The notes beneath the pieces are model-generated. The model saw only the letters and a list, made by a program, of their open reading frames with translations, was not told the DNA's origin and made no database searches. Positions 1-8,741 of a DNA stretch of 48,745 nt are shown piece by piece. The stretch covers positions 1-48,745 of the forward strand of contig MUGG01000015.1 in the NCBI GenBank assembly GCA_002148405.1. The letters run 5' to 3'. Source of the stretch: Alkalinema sp. CACIAM 70d. Lineage in GTDB: Bacteria > Cyanobacteriota > Cyanobacteriia > Leptolyngbyales > Leptolyngbyaceae. Made by a program: the position numbers and the translations under genes. Within the stretch, counting starts at the first letter, position 1, and every line of letters begins with the position of its first letter.

Positions 1-582
1 CCATTCAATTGGGTTCCCCAGCGAGTGGGGAGTATTTCACTGACAGCCTCCCGCGCTGGCGTGTCGCTGCCGTTAGTTTCCATTCAATTGGGATTCCCCA
101 GCGAGTGGGGAGTCGATTTTGACAACCATGATAGAGCAGTTTGCCCAGCCTGGTTTCCATTCAATTGGGTTCCCCAGCAAGCGGGGATGTGACTGATTAT
201 GCTTACACGTTTGGGATAATTCCAACTTGGGGGTTTCCATTCAATTAAGTTCCCCAGCGAGTGGGTGTAGATACTACAGATATTACCCTAGGTCAGCCTA
301 TCTAGTTTCCATTCAATTGGGTTCCCCAGCGAGTGGGGAGTGGAAAATTTTGATTCTGAAGTTTTTGAAGCAGAATTCTGGGAGTTTCCATTCAATTGGG
401 TTCCCCAGCGAGTGGGGAGAGGTGATGAAGCCTACGATTGCCTTGCCAGCGTGAAACATGACGCCAAGTTTCCATTCAATTGGGTTCCCCAGCGAGTGGG
501 GAGGCACCACCCAGAAGCGTCCTAAGTGTCCAAAGGATAAGTTTTGGTTTCCATTCAATTGGGTTCCCCAGCGAGTGGGGAG
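1..582. CRISPR. CRISPR array, eight 36-nt repeats visible (partial at left edge)
   Basis: Repeats lie at 1-32 (cut by the window edge), 76-112, 153-188, 233-268, 305-340, 384-419, 468-503 and 547-582, with spacers of 43, 40, 44, 36, 43, 48 and 43 nt. Each begins GTTTCCATTCAATTGGG and ends with the stem-loop TCCCCA-GCGAG-TGGGGA. The last four are identical. The second has one inserted base, and the third and fourth have substitutions in the hairpin arm. Read on the minus strand the repeat ends in ATGGAAAC, like the 8-nt 5' handle of type III crRNAs, so the array is probably transcribed leftward with a leader in 583-722. That direction is an inference; the array itself is directly visible. It lies next to a type III-B cas operon. 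Confidence 0.97.
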
Positions 583-722
583 GAGAGCTGGATTAAACCT
601 AATACCTACAGGGCTTTCAACTCCCATTATAAATCCCCCTCAAGAAATCGTGAACCAAACTGCTACACTGAATCGCACAGACTAACAGGAAAAACCAGCG
701 ATCGCCCAAAGGAGTCTTTTCC
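583..722. promoter_or_regulatory. Putative CRISPR leader between array and nuclease gene
   Basis: This 140-nt AT-rich, repeat-free stretch separates the last repeat from the next start codon. If the array is read leftward, the leader and crRNA promoter should be here. The right part also carries the ribosome-binding site (AGGAG, about 10 nt upstream) of the plus-strand gene at 723 and a GCGATCGC octamer near 697. No specific promoter boxes were assigned. Confidence 0.4.
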
Positions 723-1322
723 ATGGTCTACAGCGACTTCACCCTACGAAAAGTTAAACAAGCCTTTGATCTCACGATCGTCGAAAAAGACAGCTTTTTA
801 CCCGAAATTCAACCCATTCCTCCCAGCGACTATTTACAAGAAACCCTCCGACGAAATTTAACCTTAGCCCTAGCCGTAGGCACCGAAAAAGCCCGGTCAG
901 AACTGTTAATCAGTCCAGTCCTCGTAGAACTGCGCGAAATCTTGCATCGATCGGTCAGCATTTTTTCAGGCACCGAGTTCACGGTGGATGAAGCCCTCGG
1001 ATTAAACGGCGTCTGTGACTTCCTCATCAGTCGATCGGAAGAACAACTCATCATAGAAGCCCCCGTCGTCGCGATCGTAGAAGCCAAAAAAGAAGACATC
1101 AATTTTGGCATTGGTCAATGCATCGCAGAAATGATCGCAGCCCAAAAATTTAATGACATCAATGGATCTACAATCCAGCACGTTTACGGAACCGTAACCA
1201 CAGGCAACCTCTGGCGATTCCTAAAACTCCAAGGCCAAACGGTATACGTAGATTTGATGGACTATCCCATTGCCCCGGTCGATCGGCTCCTCGGCATCTT
1301 AAGTTACTTCGCCACCCGGTGA
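723..1322 (+). CDS. PD-(D/E)XK nuclease-like protein beside CRISPR array
   Basis: This 199-residue protein has the layout of a PD-(D/E)XK (restriction-endonuclease fold) enzyme. An N-terminal helix contains ELLISPVLVELRE (residues 60-72). D99 (CDF), the E120-A-K122 motif on the next strand, and Q132 on the following helix form the expected metal-binding set. Related unnamed proteins are widespread in cyanobacteria, and the biological substrate is unknown. The ATG start at 723 follows an AGGAG ribosome-binding site. The stop lies only 12 nt from the convergent stop of the CARF-HEPN gene. The position between array and cas operon suggests, but does not prove, a defence role. The fold assignment comes from motif reading only. 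Confidence 0.75.
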   Translation: MVYSDFTLRKVKQAFDLTIVEKDSFLPEIQPIPPSDYLQETLRRNLTLALAVGTEKARSELLISPVLVELREILHRSVSIFSGTEFTVDEALGLNGVCDFLISRSEEQLIIEAPVVAIVEAKKEDINFGIGQCIAEMIAAQKFNDINGSTIQHVYGTVTTGNLWRFLKLQGQTVYVDLMDYPIAPVDRLLGILSYFATR

Positions 1323-1334
1323 AAGAGGAAGGCT

Positions 1335-2930
1335 CTAGAGTTGTTCGATCGCCCTTTCTATTTCCTCATGTACCTTCACCATCAAACTAGCTGCCTCATC
1401 ACATGCTTCCTGCTGCTCAAAGGAAATAAATTCATAGTTTTGCCCAGCAATGAAATTGAGACAACCTAAAACTCTCATTATCCACAGGTTTGCATCAGAC
1501 GTATCCCACGCCGCAAAAAGTTCATGCTCCTGCAACCCTTCTAAACGGTGAAATAAGTTATTGCGTTCTTCAAAAATATCATTACCACTATAATAACGAT
1601 CTAGCGGTTTACAGAAGATAGAGATGTGTGAGTTAATTTGTAAATCCTGCTTCCGAGCCTCCTTTAAAAGTGCAAATAGCGCCTTGCCATAGGCACCCGT
1701 TTCCTGTTTGGGATTCTCTACTTTTCCAAACAAATAAGTAAGATTGCCAAACTTATTACAAATGGAATAGTTTAATATCAATCCTTTTTTTGGATCTCGT
1801 TGCACATAGTGTGAATAATTTTTCTCAGCCCAAAGACTTGCTATACCTTCTACAGCACGAAAACTATGAACCATAGCATCTACTGGGCTTCCTTGCTGCA
1901 ATCGTACCCATGCTAAATAGGCCGACTCGTAGCCTATTCTCCACCACGGAAAATTTGCTTGAGACAATAACTTTCGATCGTTAATAATCTTCTTAAACTT
2001 TTGGAATTCTGCAAAGTTCCATTGTTCGGCTGCATTGAGCAAATATCTGAGTCGTTTTGCTGCTGGTGGTGTTGTTTGGGTGTTGGTAAGTCCAACTAAA
2101 TCCCGCACGCCACTGTAATCATAACGTTTGAGCAATGCCTTAGCTTCCTGTTGCCGAATCGCTCCCAAATAAGTTGATTGGGGAATGGGAGGCAGCACTG
2201 TTTGTGTATCTTCTTTGCTAACCAGAAATTGAACATTATCTCGAAACTGAGCCAAGCTACAGAACTGCACCGCAGAAGAAATTGCTGGAGTACCTGCCTG
2301 ATGGCTGACGTAGACAGTTTCTTCCGGATCGATTTGGATCGGGTTCTTCTCAATCGTCAAATTACGAAATTCTTTGCGTACCAAATCCAATACTGCATTC
2401 CAGTTATCCAAACTTTCAGTCTCAGACTGCGGAATCAGGGAGACAAACTCACAGGAAACACCCGGAAACCTTTCTACAAAGTAGCGCTGCAAAATGGGTT
2501 CTAACTCACAAGTATCTTGCCAGTAAGGACTATTCAGTCTACGTTGTTGCCTATTGTTAAAAATAGTGGATTGATCCGTGAGTAGAACTACGATCGCCTC
2601 AGGCGCAGGAGAATTCTGTAATGCCTGTACAAAATTATCCAACAACGGAAAGGTTAAATAGTCCCAAATCTCCGCTTGTATAGACTCTTCACTGACTTTG
2701 TATACTTGACCTAAAGTTCGCGCAGCAACCCGATAGGTCTCTTCCTTTTTCTTAAAGGCTTTTTTAGGGTCAAAGTCAATATAGTAGCAATCCTCCTTCA
2801 AATCATTTGTATACCAGTCATTCCAGACTTGATCACTATATTGATTTTTCGTTCTGCCTTTAGCTTGATTAGTCTCATCACTAATCAGTTGAACATCACT
2901 ACTCCCGATCGTCACAATCCACAGATTCAT
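1335..2930 (-). CDS. CARF-HEPN ribonuclease (Csm6/Csx1-like), type III CRISPR ancillary effector
   Basis: A protein of 531 residues. The N-terminus (LWIVTIGSSDVQL) and a second glycine-rich strand-turn (SHQAGTPAISS, roughly residues 210-220) look like the nucleotide-binding loops of a CARF domain, which senses cyclic oligoadenylate. The C-terminal part has the HEPN catalytic motif R456-x4-H461 (RNNLFH). In this family, cOA made by the Cas10/Cmr2 palm activates nonspecific RNA cleavage. The ATG at 2930 overlaps the preceding cmr6 stop as ATGA and has a GGGGAGAGG ribosome-binding site, so it is preferred to a GTG at 2948. As Cmr2 has no HD domain, this is the only obvious collateral nuclease of the operon. 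Confidence 0.85.
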   Translation of the reverse strand: MNLWIVTIGSSDVQLISDETNQAKGRTKNQYSDQVWNDWYTNDLKEDCYYIDFDPKKAFKKKEETYRVAARTLGQVYKVSEESIQAEIWDYLTFPLLDNFVQALQNSPAPEAIVVLLTDQSTIFNNRQQRRLNSPYWQDTCELEPILQRYFVERFPGVSCEFVSLIPQSETESLDNWNAVLDLVRKEFRNLTIEKNPIQIDPEETVYVSHQAGTPAISSAVQFCSLAQFRDNVQFLVSKEDTQTVLPPIPQSTYLGAIRQQEAKALLKRYDYSGVRDLVGLTNTQTTPPAAKRLRYLLNAAEQWNFAEFQKFKKIINDRKLLSQANFPWWRIGYESAYLAWVRLQQGSPVDAMVHSFRAVEGIASLWAEKNYSHYVQRDPKKGLILNYSICNKFGNLTYLFGKVENPKQETGAYGKALFALLKEARKQDLQINSHISIFCKPLDRYYSGNDIFEERNNLFHRLEGLQEHELFAAWDTSDANLWIMRVLGCLNFIAGQNYEFISFEQQEACDEAASLMVKVHEEIERAIEQL

Positions 2931-4615
2931 TTTGTTTCCTCTCCCCACAATTGCTCAAAACCAAAGGGTTTGTTTTCCAGAAAATCCAAGAACTGATTCG
3001 CAGCATTCGAACCATCAGGAAAGATGGTCAAAATTTCCAAATACTTGGGCGTTCTTCTAATCACAGGCTTCTTAGGATCATCAGGATTTTTCTTCAGCTC
3101 CACCACAGGATACATCCGATGCCAAAGCTTCCCAACCTGACTGACTTTACCCACAAAATCCGTTTTATAGATCGTCCCCTCAGCGCAGACTCCAGGAATG
3201 GCCTGACGATAAGCCCCGTGGAACCAGCGGATCGCCTCACTGCTGTCCACATCTGCCGCTTCCCGTCCCCACACTTGCACATTTGCCGGATGCAAAGCTT
3301 CCCGCCAATTCTGCGCCCAATGGTTGGGCTTTGGGGTCACTCCTTGCGATCGCATCCACTCCTGAGCATTGGTTTGCACCTGTTCCACAAAACCAGCGAC
3401 CTGTGCTAAACGCCAGACTTTGACATTGCGCCTCAAGGTAGGATCATCCAGCCATTGCCAATGGCAACCAATCAGGGCTTTGTAGCTATCGTCATAGTAC
3501 TCCTCAAAAAATTTGCGGTGATCAGCCCGTCGCCAGGATTTTCCAAAGCCACCAAACACCATGGCAAATTGCATCAAACTGGCCACTAGCTTTTTCAACA
3601 GTGGTTCATGGGCTGGGTCATTAAGCGATCGCGCCAAATACCAAATTAAATCTCCTTCTACGTCGTAACAGGGTTGGGCATAGGAACCACTACCAAAACT
3701 ATCGATGGATAACTTAGACTCAACAAACTTTAAACCTAAAAGACCGATCGTTCCCTCCCGCCCTTGGATACCACCAAAGAGATTTTCCACCAACCTTTCT
3801 GCGGTTGTGGCATCGGTTAAGCCACCAAAAATTCGGAGCGCATGACCCCGTAAAGACGCACGAAACATATTGGGACGAAATTCCCCGGCTTGGGTAATCA
3901 GCTTGGGGGCTTGTCCTTGCCCTTTCACACGAGATTTATGCAGAACCGTTGGCTGACTATCACGCACTTGGCCATAGCCTGCTGCAACCCGTGAACCGAT
4001 GCCTTTTGCTAACGCCTGTTGCCAAATTTCCCAAATGACATCCCATTCGCTGGAGTCAAGAGGTAACGTACTGGAAATGCCAAAGCGCAAGGTGGGTTTA
4101 TAGAGGGAGATTTGTACAAATGCGCCCCCTTCCTTATCGTTACTTTTGACTTGCCAACTTTGCTGGGGATGCACAATATCGACTAGATGCTCAGTCCAGG
4201 CTGGATCGATCGGGTAACCACCATGAAAACGTAAAATACCAGGCTGCCAATCATTTCCCGGTAGAGGTTTACCGCAATAGCGATCGGCTTGAGTCGCGGT
4301 ACAAGCCCGTCGAAACATGCCTTTCATGCTACTTCCCGGAAAGTAAGGCAAGCCTTGGGCACCAATTACCGGACGAATCACGCCATCATCCAAACCAGAG
4401 TTCGTGATTAAGCGCCACGCAATTTCACAATCCCGTGTTTGCACTTCAATCGATGCAGGGCTGGGGACAGTTTCTACCCGCGAAGTCCATTCATCCGTCC
4501 ACCGAACCGCATCGGGTTCTTCCCCTTTAACCAAGCGTTGAATTTGGCATCGCCCGTTCACCTGTGCCCGAAACATCATAGGCACTTTTTGGTGAGCATC
4601 AGGAATCGCTCTCAT
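2927..4615 (-). CDS. cmr6: Type III-B RAMP protein Cmr6 with a Cmr1-like C-terminal half
   Basis: A protein of 562 residues, about twice the usual Cmr6 length. The first ~220 residues match Cmr6: PGSSMKGMFRRA near residue 92, a VDIVHPQQSW segment, and the RAMP glycine-rich loop GIGSRVAAGYGQV near 205-215. A second RAMP-like set follows: FRASLRGHALRIFGG near 250, then ENLFGG, and MVFGGFGKSWRR near 350-362. This resembles the order in Cmr1, which is otherwise missing from the operon. A Cmr6-Cmr1 fusion is therefore inferred. The ATG at 4615 has a GGGAG ribosome-binding site and overlaps cmr5 by 17 nt; a GTG at 4666 is the alternative. Cmr1 and Cmr6 cap the 3' end of the Cmr crRNP and interact there, so a fusion would be structurally sensible. 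Confidence 0.8.
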   Translation of the reverse strand: MRAIPDAHQKVPMMFRAQVNGRCQIQRLVKGEEPDAVRWTDEWTSRVETVPSPASIEVQTRDCEIAWRLITNSGLDDGVIRPVIGAQGLPYFPGSSMKGMFRRACTATQADRYCGKPLPGNDWQPGILRFHGGYPIDPAWTEHLVDIVHPQQSWQVKSNDKEGGAFVQISLYKPTLRFGISSTLPLDSSEWDVIWEIWQQALAKGIGSRVAAGYGQVRDSQPTVLHKSRVKGQGQAPKLITQAGEFRPNMFRASLRGHALRIFGGLTDATTAERLVENLFGGIQGREGTIGLLGLKFVESKLSIDSFGSGSYAQPCYDVEGDLIWYLARSLNDPAHEPLLKKLVASLMQFAMVFGGFGKSWRRADHRKFFEEYYDDSYKALIGCHWQWLDDPTLRRNVKVWRLAQVAGFVEQVQTNAQEWMRSQGVTPKPNHWAQNWREALHPANVQVWGREAADVDSSEAIRWFHGAYRQAIPGVCAEGTIYKTDFVGKVSQVGKLWHRMYPVVELKKNPDDPKKPVIRRTPKYLEILTIFPDGSNAANQFLDFLENKPFGFEQLWGEETK

Positions 4616-5030
4616 CCGCCAATCTCCCAATTTTGTAACGTTGAGTCCACCAAACAATGCAGTCACAGAGTTGGGTCAGCACCGCGATCGCCACCCGTTG
4701 ATCTTCCACAGGCAACGCCCACAGTCGAGTAGAAATATCTTGAATTTTTTTCGTGTCTTCCGCTGCAACAGCATCCTTAGGCAGTGTGATATCCACGTTT
4801 TCCATCACGTCGCAAAAGGCATCCCAAGTGGCTTTCCAATATTTAGACTTGTTCTGATCCTCAAGTTTCTTGCCTTGTAAACGCAAATGCTCACCCCAAA
4901 AACGTTCTAGGCCATAGGCGACAGACATTCTCATTTTGTGAGACTGATTCAACGATTTTGGATCGCGTTCCCGTGCCGACAGTACCAGTTTTTGAGCCAC
5001 ACGATCGAGTTCATAGGATTGCCAAGCCAT
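4599..5030 (-). CDS. cmr5: Type III-B CRISPR small subunit Cmr5
   Basis: A small helical protein of 143 residues starting MAWQSYELDRVAQK. Size, helical character and position between cmr4 and cmr6 match Cmr5, the small subunit that lines the Cmr backbone and contacts target RNA. The SYGLERFW-like helix and the conserved leucine/tryptophan pattern near the C-terminus (IAVLTQLCDCIVWW) fit the family. The ATG at 5030 shares one base with the cmr4 stop (TAATG), so translation is probably coupled. An upstream in-frame start at 5135 would add residues translated from inside cmr4 and is rejected. Confidence 0.85.
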   Translation of the reverse strand: MAWQSYELDRVAQKLVLSARERDPKSLNQSHKMRMSVAYGLERFWGEHLRLQGKKLEDQNKSKYWKATWDAFCDVMENVDITLPKDAVAAEDTKKIQDISTRLWALPVEDQRVAIAVLTQLCDCIVWWTQRYKIGRLADESDS

Positions 5031-5848
5031 TACTGATACTCTCCTGCTAACGATACACGACACCGACCAAAGCCGATAGATTCCAACCCACCAAAGTACA
5101 GCTCCGAAACTGCTTCCTCTCCAAATGGCTTCCAACCTTTTTGTTTCAGGGCGATGGGAAATACTAAAATGCTCCCTTCCGGTAACGCTTCGGTGTTGAA
5201 AAATGCGCCTTTGTCGGTATCAACTTTTTTCATATCATCTAATAACTTGACTCGGCTCTGACGATAGAGAGCCATGTCATGCAACATACTGATATCGTTA
5301 TCACTGACAACAACCAACTTGTCGGCATCCAAATCAGTACCCGTGGGAATCCAAGCAGATAAGTCAGCTTCGTTTTCAATTTCCAGAAAGCCCAAGTTAA
5401 AGAACAGAATCTGACCCCGATCTTTCATTTTTCGCCCCTGCAAGCCCTTCTGAGCCGTATAGGGATCTGGTACATCTGCGGTAATGCCTGCAATCCGCTT
5501 AAACCGCTTGAGCAGCATGGGGCATGTCACCCACACTACAGGCTGACCAGGGCAAAACACTGGAAACCAAACTAGAGAAGCATATTCAAATTTGACTAAT
5601 GCTTCACTGGTACCACCATCTGTTTGACCTGCGACGGCTTCATGGCCATACCAGCGTTGTTCTGTGCCTGGTTCACTATCTCGCATATCTGCCCGGAATC
5701 GGCCCCGAATCGAGCTACCAGGAATCACCCCAGTTTGAGTAAATTGATCCCGAAAAATCAGGTTGAGGTTACCCGTTTCTTCCCCAGCAGTAGCACCCAC
5801 ATGCACAGGGGCTAATGCTTCAATTACGCCGTAAGCTTTGTGGTACAT
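5030..5848 (-). CDS. cmr4: Type III-B CRISPR backbone RAMP protein Cmr4
   Basis: A protein of 272 residues. The start (GVIEALAPVHVGATAGEETGNLNL) and PGSSIRGRFRADMR near residue 40 are characteristic of Cmr4/Csm3-type Cas7 RAMPs. The C-terminus has the RAMP glycine loop SELYFGGLESIGFGRCRV. Cmr4 forms the repeated backbone of the Cmr complex and carries the catalytic aspartate that cuts target RNA at 6-nt intervals. A candidate aspartate lies in the N-terminal loop (FRDQFTQTG), but it cannot be assigned without alignment. The start overlaps cmr3 by 25 nt, consistent with a single operon. Confidence 0.88.
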   Translation of the reverse strand: MYHKAYGVIEALAPVHVGATAGEETGNLNLIFRDQFTQTGVIPGSSIRGRFRADMRDSEPGTEQRWYGHEAVAGQTDGGTSEALVKFEYASLVWFPVFCPGQPVVWVTCPMLLKRFKRIAGITADVPDPYTAQKGLQGRKMKDRGQILFFNLGFLEIENEADLSAWIPTGTDLDADKLVVVSDNDISMLHDMALYRQSRVKLLDDMKKVDTDKGAFFNTEALPEGSILVFPIALKQKGWKPFGEEAVSELYFGGLESIGFGRCRVSLAGEYQ

Positions 5849-6969
5849 TCCGGTACTCCTTTCAAACTAATCGGTAAACACAATCCACAACCCAAATGCT
5901 TTAGAGGAAAGCCTTCCTTAGGAAACCATTCCTCTGGAAAATCCCACCAAGACATGCCCAGCGGTTCCCGAAACACATACACACTGCCAGCAGGAACAGC
6001 ATAACGACCTCGGCTGAGACGACCTGTGGATTTGGGATTGTAGCGATCGCTTCCCTCACTCTGTTCTTTCTGGGATTGCCCCACGCGGTAACGGTAGGGT
6101 GTTGCCTTATCCGTCAGCAACTTCAAATCGCGATTTGGGAAGCTCGATGCTTGGGGGTAGCGATAGGACAACTTATTCGATCCCCAAACTCCTGGCGTAA
6201 TGAGAGCAAAGGCATGGTGAATCTTTTGATTGAGAAGACGATTGATTTTATGTTTAGCGGTTAGCTCACAACTTTCAATCTCTACCAAATGGCCTTCACC
6301 TCCTAACCGATACCATCCTGCAAATGCATCCAAATCACCATGGGCAATATTAGTGAGATAGACCAAGCAGGCATCCTCGTGGAGCTGCACTGCATTTTCT
6401 AAAAACAACCCATCTTTATCCACCACATGGCGTTCATCGGGTTTGATTTTGGGGTGGAGGAATGGGGTATGCTTCCAGGGGGCTTCCGCGATCGCCCGTT
6501 CCCGCTCTCGTAACTCATCCGTCGGCACATCCCAGGCACCAATCAACTGCCAACTATAGGCGGGATCAACTCCCGACTGACGGCGTTGCCATTGGCATTG
6601 ATTCAGCAACCACTGATCCTTAGAGGTCGCTGACTCTTGAGCCTCCCGTGACTTTTTCACTAATTCCCATTCATCACTGTCATCTTTACCAATGATTTTA
6701 TGCCAGGGAATCGGCACATAAAACTCGGTTGGTTTATTCCGGTTTGCCCAAAATGGCCCTGAAATTACCAAATCGCGTTTTAACTGCTGTGGATCGATGA
6801 ATCTCTGTTCCCGATTGGCATTGAGTAATAACCCTGCAACAGTTGCTGCATCCGGTGGAAATTTGGTGTTTGCCCGTCCCACTAAGTTTTCGGGAGAAAG
6901 GAATCCGCCAGCGCTGCCATACATTAAGCCCAGCGGTGACACTGTAATTAACGATCGGAATTGCGACAT
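5824..6969 (-). CDS. cmr3: Type III-B CRISPR protein Cmr3
   Basis: A protein of 381 residues. The beginning (SLITVSPLGLMYGSAGGF) and the C-terminal RGRYAVPAGSVYVFREPL segment match the Cas5-group RAMP Cmr3, which with Cmr2 holds the crRNA 5' handle. It sits directly after cmr2 and overlaps it by 22 nt. The ATG at 6969 is preferred; a GTG three codons upstream (6978) is possible. The gene is somewhat longer than many Cmr3 proteins, with a charged insert around residues 70-150. Order, overlaps and motifs make the call secure. Confidence 0.86.
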   Translation of the reverse strand: MSQFRSLITVSPLGLMYGSAGGFLSPENLVGRANTKFPPDAATVAGLLLNANREQRFIDPQQLKRDLVISGPFWANRNKPTEFYVPIPWHKIIGKDDSDEWELVKKSREAQESATSKDQWLLNQCQWQRRQSGVDPAYSWQLIGAWDVPTDELRERERAIAEAPWKHTPFLHPKIKPDERHVVDKDGLFLENAVQLHEDACLVYLTNIAHGDLDAFAGWYRLGGEGHLVEIESCELTAKHKINRLLNQKIHHAFALITPGVWGSNKLSYRYPQASSFPNRDLKLLTDKATPYRYRVGQSQKEQSEGSDRYNPKSTGRLSRGRYAVPAGSVYVFREPLGMSWWDFPEEWFPKEGFPLKHLGCGLCLPISLKGVPECTTKLTA

Positions 6970-8594
6970 AATTGCCACCCCACTTGAATCAAATCATCCA
7001 TCCAGTTCATAATTGCCAAGTCACGTTCTCTCCGTTCACTGATATTACCGATGAAGTCGTTCCATTTTCTTTCAGAAGTGAAGCGAGTTGCAGCTTGGTC
7101 AAAGTAGAAGTCAAATATTTGGATAGCAACTTCGTTCTTAACTGACTCTTCTTCATTAGCTTCTAATCGAATCGCATGACGGGCTTTGAGGGTTGCCCAA
7201 TCACTGTAGAGGTGATTCCAGTTAGCTCTTTTCTCAGAACCTTTCCTGATCTCTTCTTGCGTGTTGACACCATCGCGATCGCGGTACTTCGTCAAAATAT
7301 CTAAATCGGCCCAAGGACAAGTCCATTGCACATACTGGCCACTGTTAAACAGAACCCGAATCGTGACACGGTTCTTACCTAAGGTTTTGGCGCGTTTTTC
7401 CGCTTCTCGGCAATGCTGCAATACATCTCGTTGCGGCACACTATGCCCCGCCCAGACAAAGCCAACACTGAGGGTAATTGGCTGACCATGGGCTTGCCAT
7501 TGTTGATTCAGTCCCATCAACCACTGCAATGCCTGATTTTCTGGAATTGCAGCTTTAGGATCCTTGCTGTAAATAACCCCTAAAAAATCATCCCCACCTG
7601 CATAAATTACTCGACCTAAATTCTTTGGAAAATTATGCTTAAAGTCTTGCCCCCACTTTCGCATAGCATTGCTGAATGTTTTGAGAGGCTGGACATCATT
7701 CGGATTTTTAGCTAACTCTTTGAGTTTATCTCCTACACTATCCCCATCCCCCATAAACCAGCCTGTCCAATGACCTGGTTGATTAGGTTGAGGTAAACGT
7801 ACCATTTCAGAAAGACTATCAAATCGAAAATCTTTACCGAAATGTTGCCCAATGTCTTCGTAGCGAGTGATTAACCGCTTAACTAATTCCGGAATACTGA
7901 GACGTTCGCTAGGATCTAGAAAGTTACCCAACAAATTGCCGTCGGCTGATTGTTCTAAGGAACTTGCTAATTGCTCATAAAACTGGGTCACAGAATCTTG
8001 ATGGCGTGACCATTCCCAAGGACGATTTGATTCTTGACCTAACCCAGGCCATGCGATCGCGTCCGTACCACTTAAACTAGAACTTTCTCCTACCCAATTA
8101 ATACCGATCCAATCACGTTTCAGCTTGCGGGTTTCTAGATCTTCCATAGCTGCTGTGACAGTCGAGCCATGGCCCCAGAAAACTTCCCAGTTATAGCTTT
8201 TCCAGCGTTCCCATTCACCTTTCTGAATACCTTTATCGTTGTCTGCTTGTGACCATTGGTATTCTTCTTTATCAAGTCGTCGTTCTACCCAAAGACGACA
8301 GCGATCTAAAATGGCCCCCCACTCTGCAATCAATGTGTTTTTAACATCATCTCGATTAAGTGCTGTACTCCCCTTTATGAGAATACGGTTAGGCATCCCT
8401 TCTTTGACATTAACCAAACCGGGTGAAATCACTTCAAAATTTTGTTTTAGGGCTTGTTCTACCAATTTTGAACTTAAATAGGACAAAATCAACGAAGCAC
8501 CATGTAAATCCCTTAATTTCCGGGATTTTTCAATGAATCCTTGGACTGGAGCAAAGCTAATAGCCGTGTAAATGGTAGCAGAAGAAGAGTTCAT
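6948..8594 (-). CDS. cmr2: Type III-B CRISPR large subunit Cmr2/Cas10, HD-less, GGDD intact
   Basis: A protein of 548 residues, short for Cas10. The sequence starts straight into the first palm region (YTAISFAPVQGFIEKSRKLRD), so no N-terminal HD nuclease domain is present. A GDGDSVGDKLKEL loop near residue 280 and the intact cyclase motif YAGGDDFLG (GGDD at 333-336) indicate a working palm polymerase that makes cyclic oligoadenylate upon target RNA binding. It therefore probably lacks target-activated ssDNase activity and signals through the CARF-HEPN protein encoded last in the operon. It is the first gene of the minus-strand cas operon, with 147 nt separating it from the relE-like gene. Confidence 0.92.
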   Translation of the reverse strand: MNSSSATIYTAISFAPVQGFIEKSRKLRDLHGASLILSYLSSKLVEQALKQNFEVISPGLVNVKEGMPNRILIKGSTALNRDDVKNTLIAEWGAILDRCRLWVERRLDKEEYQWSQADNDKGIQKGEWERWKSYNWEVFWGHGSTVTAAMEDLETRKLKRDWIGINWVGESSSLSGTDAIAWPGLGQESNRPWEWSRHQDSVTQFYEQLASSLEQSADGNLLGNFLDPSERLSIPELVKRLITRYEDIGQHFGKDFRFDSLSEMVRLPQPNQPGHWTGWFMGDGDSVGDKLKELAKNPNDVQPLKTFSNAMRKWGQDFKHNFPKNLGRVIYAGGDDFLGVIYSKDPKAAIPENQALQWLMGLNQQWQAHGQPITLSVGFVWAGHSVPQRDVLQHCREAEKRAKTLGKNRVTIRVLFNSGQYVQWTCPWADLDILTKYRDRDGVNTQEEIRKGSEKRANWNHLYSDWATLKARHAIRLEANEEESVKNEVAIQIFDFYFDQAATRFTSERKWNDFIGNISERRERDLAIMNWMDDLIQVGWQLCRNSDR

Positions 8595-8715
8595 GGTAGC
8601 AATTCTTCCTAATTAATATCAGGTGAATTTGAACAGAGCAAGAACATCAATGCGAACAGTAAGATTCGATCTCTATTCGATGACAGAATTTTAGTCTCTG
8701 AGATGGTTGTGCAAA

Positions 8716-8733
8716 GCCCCCTAGACAGGGGGC
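8716..8733. terminator. GC-rich hairpin between relE-like gene and cmr2
   Basis: A perfect 7-bp stem GCCCCCT/AGGGGGC with an AGAC loop lies just after the minus-strand relE-like stop and about 120 nt before the cmr2 start. No clear T-run follows on either strand, so termination is plausible but not certain. It would separate the toxin transcript from the cas operon. Confidence 0.45.
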
Positions 8734-8741
8734 CGACCAGT

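Noticed and set aside
227..685. Several open frames across the CRISPR array
   Set aside because: They are translations of the repeats (recurring SIQLGSPASG / FPFNWVPQRVG patterns) and not genes.
4616..4666. Upstream GTG start for the Cmr6-like gene
   Set aside because: The ATG at 4615 has a GGGAG site and smaller overlap with cmr5; the GTG start remains possible.
5031..5135. Upstream start for cmr5 within cmr4
   Set aside because: The extra residues are translated from the cmr4 3' end in another frame and are not Cmr5-like; the TAATG overlap start is better.
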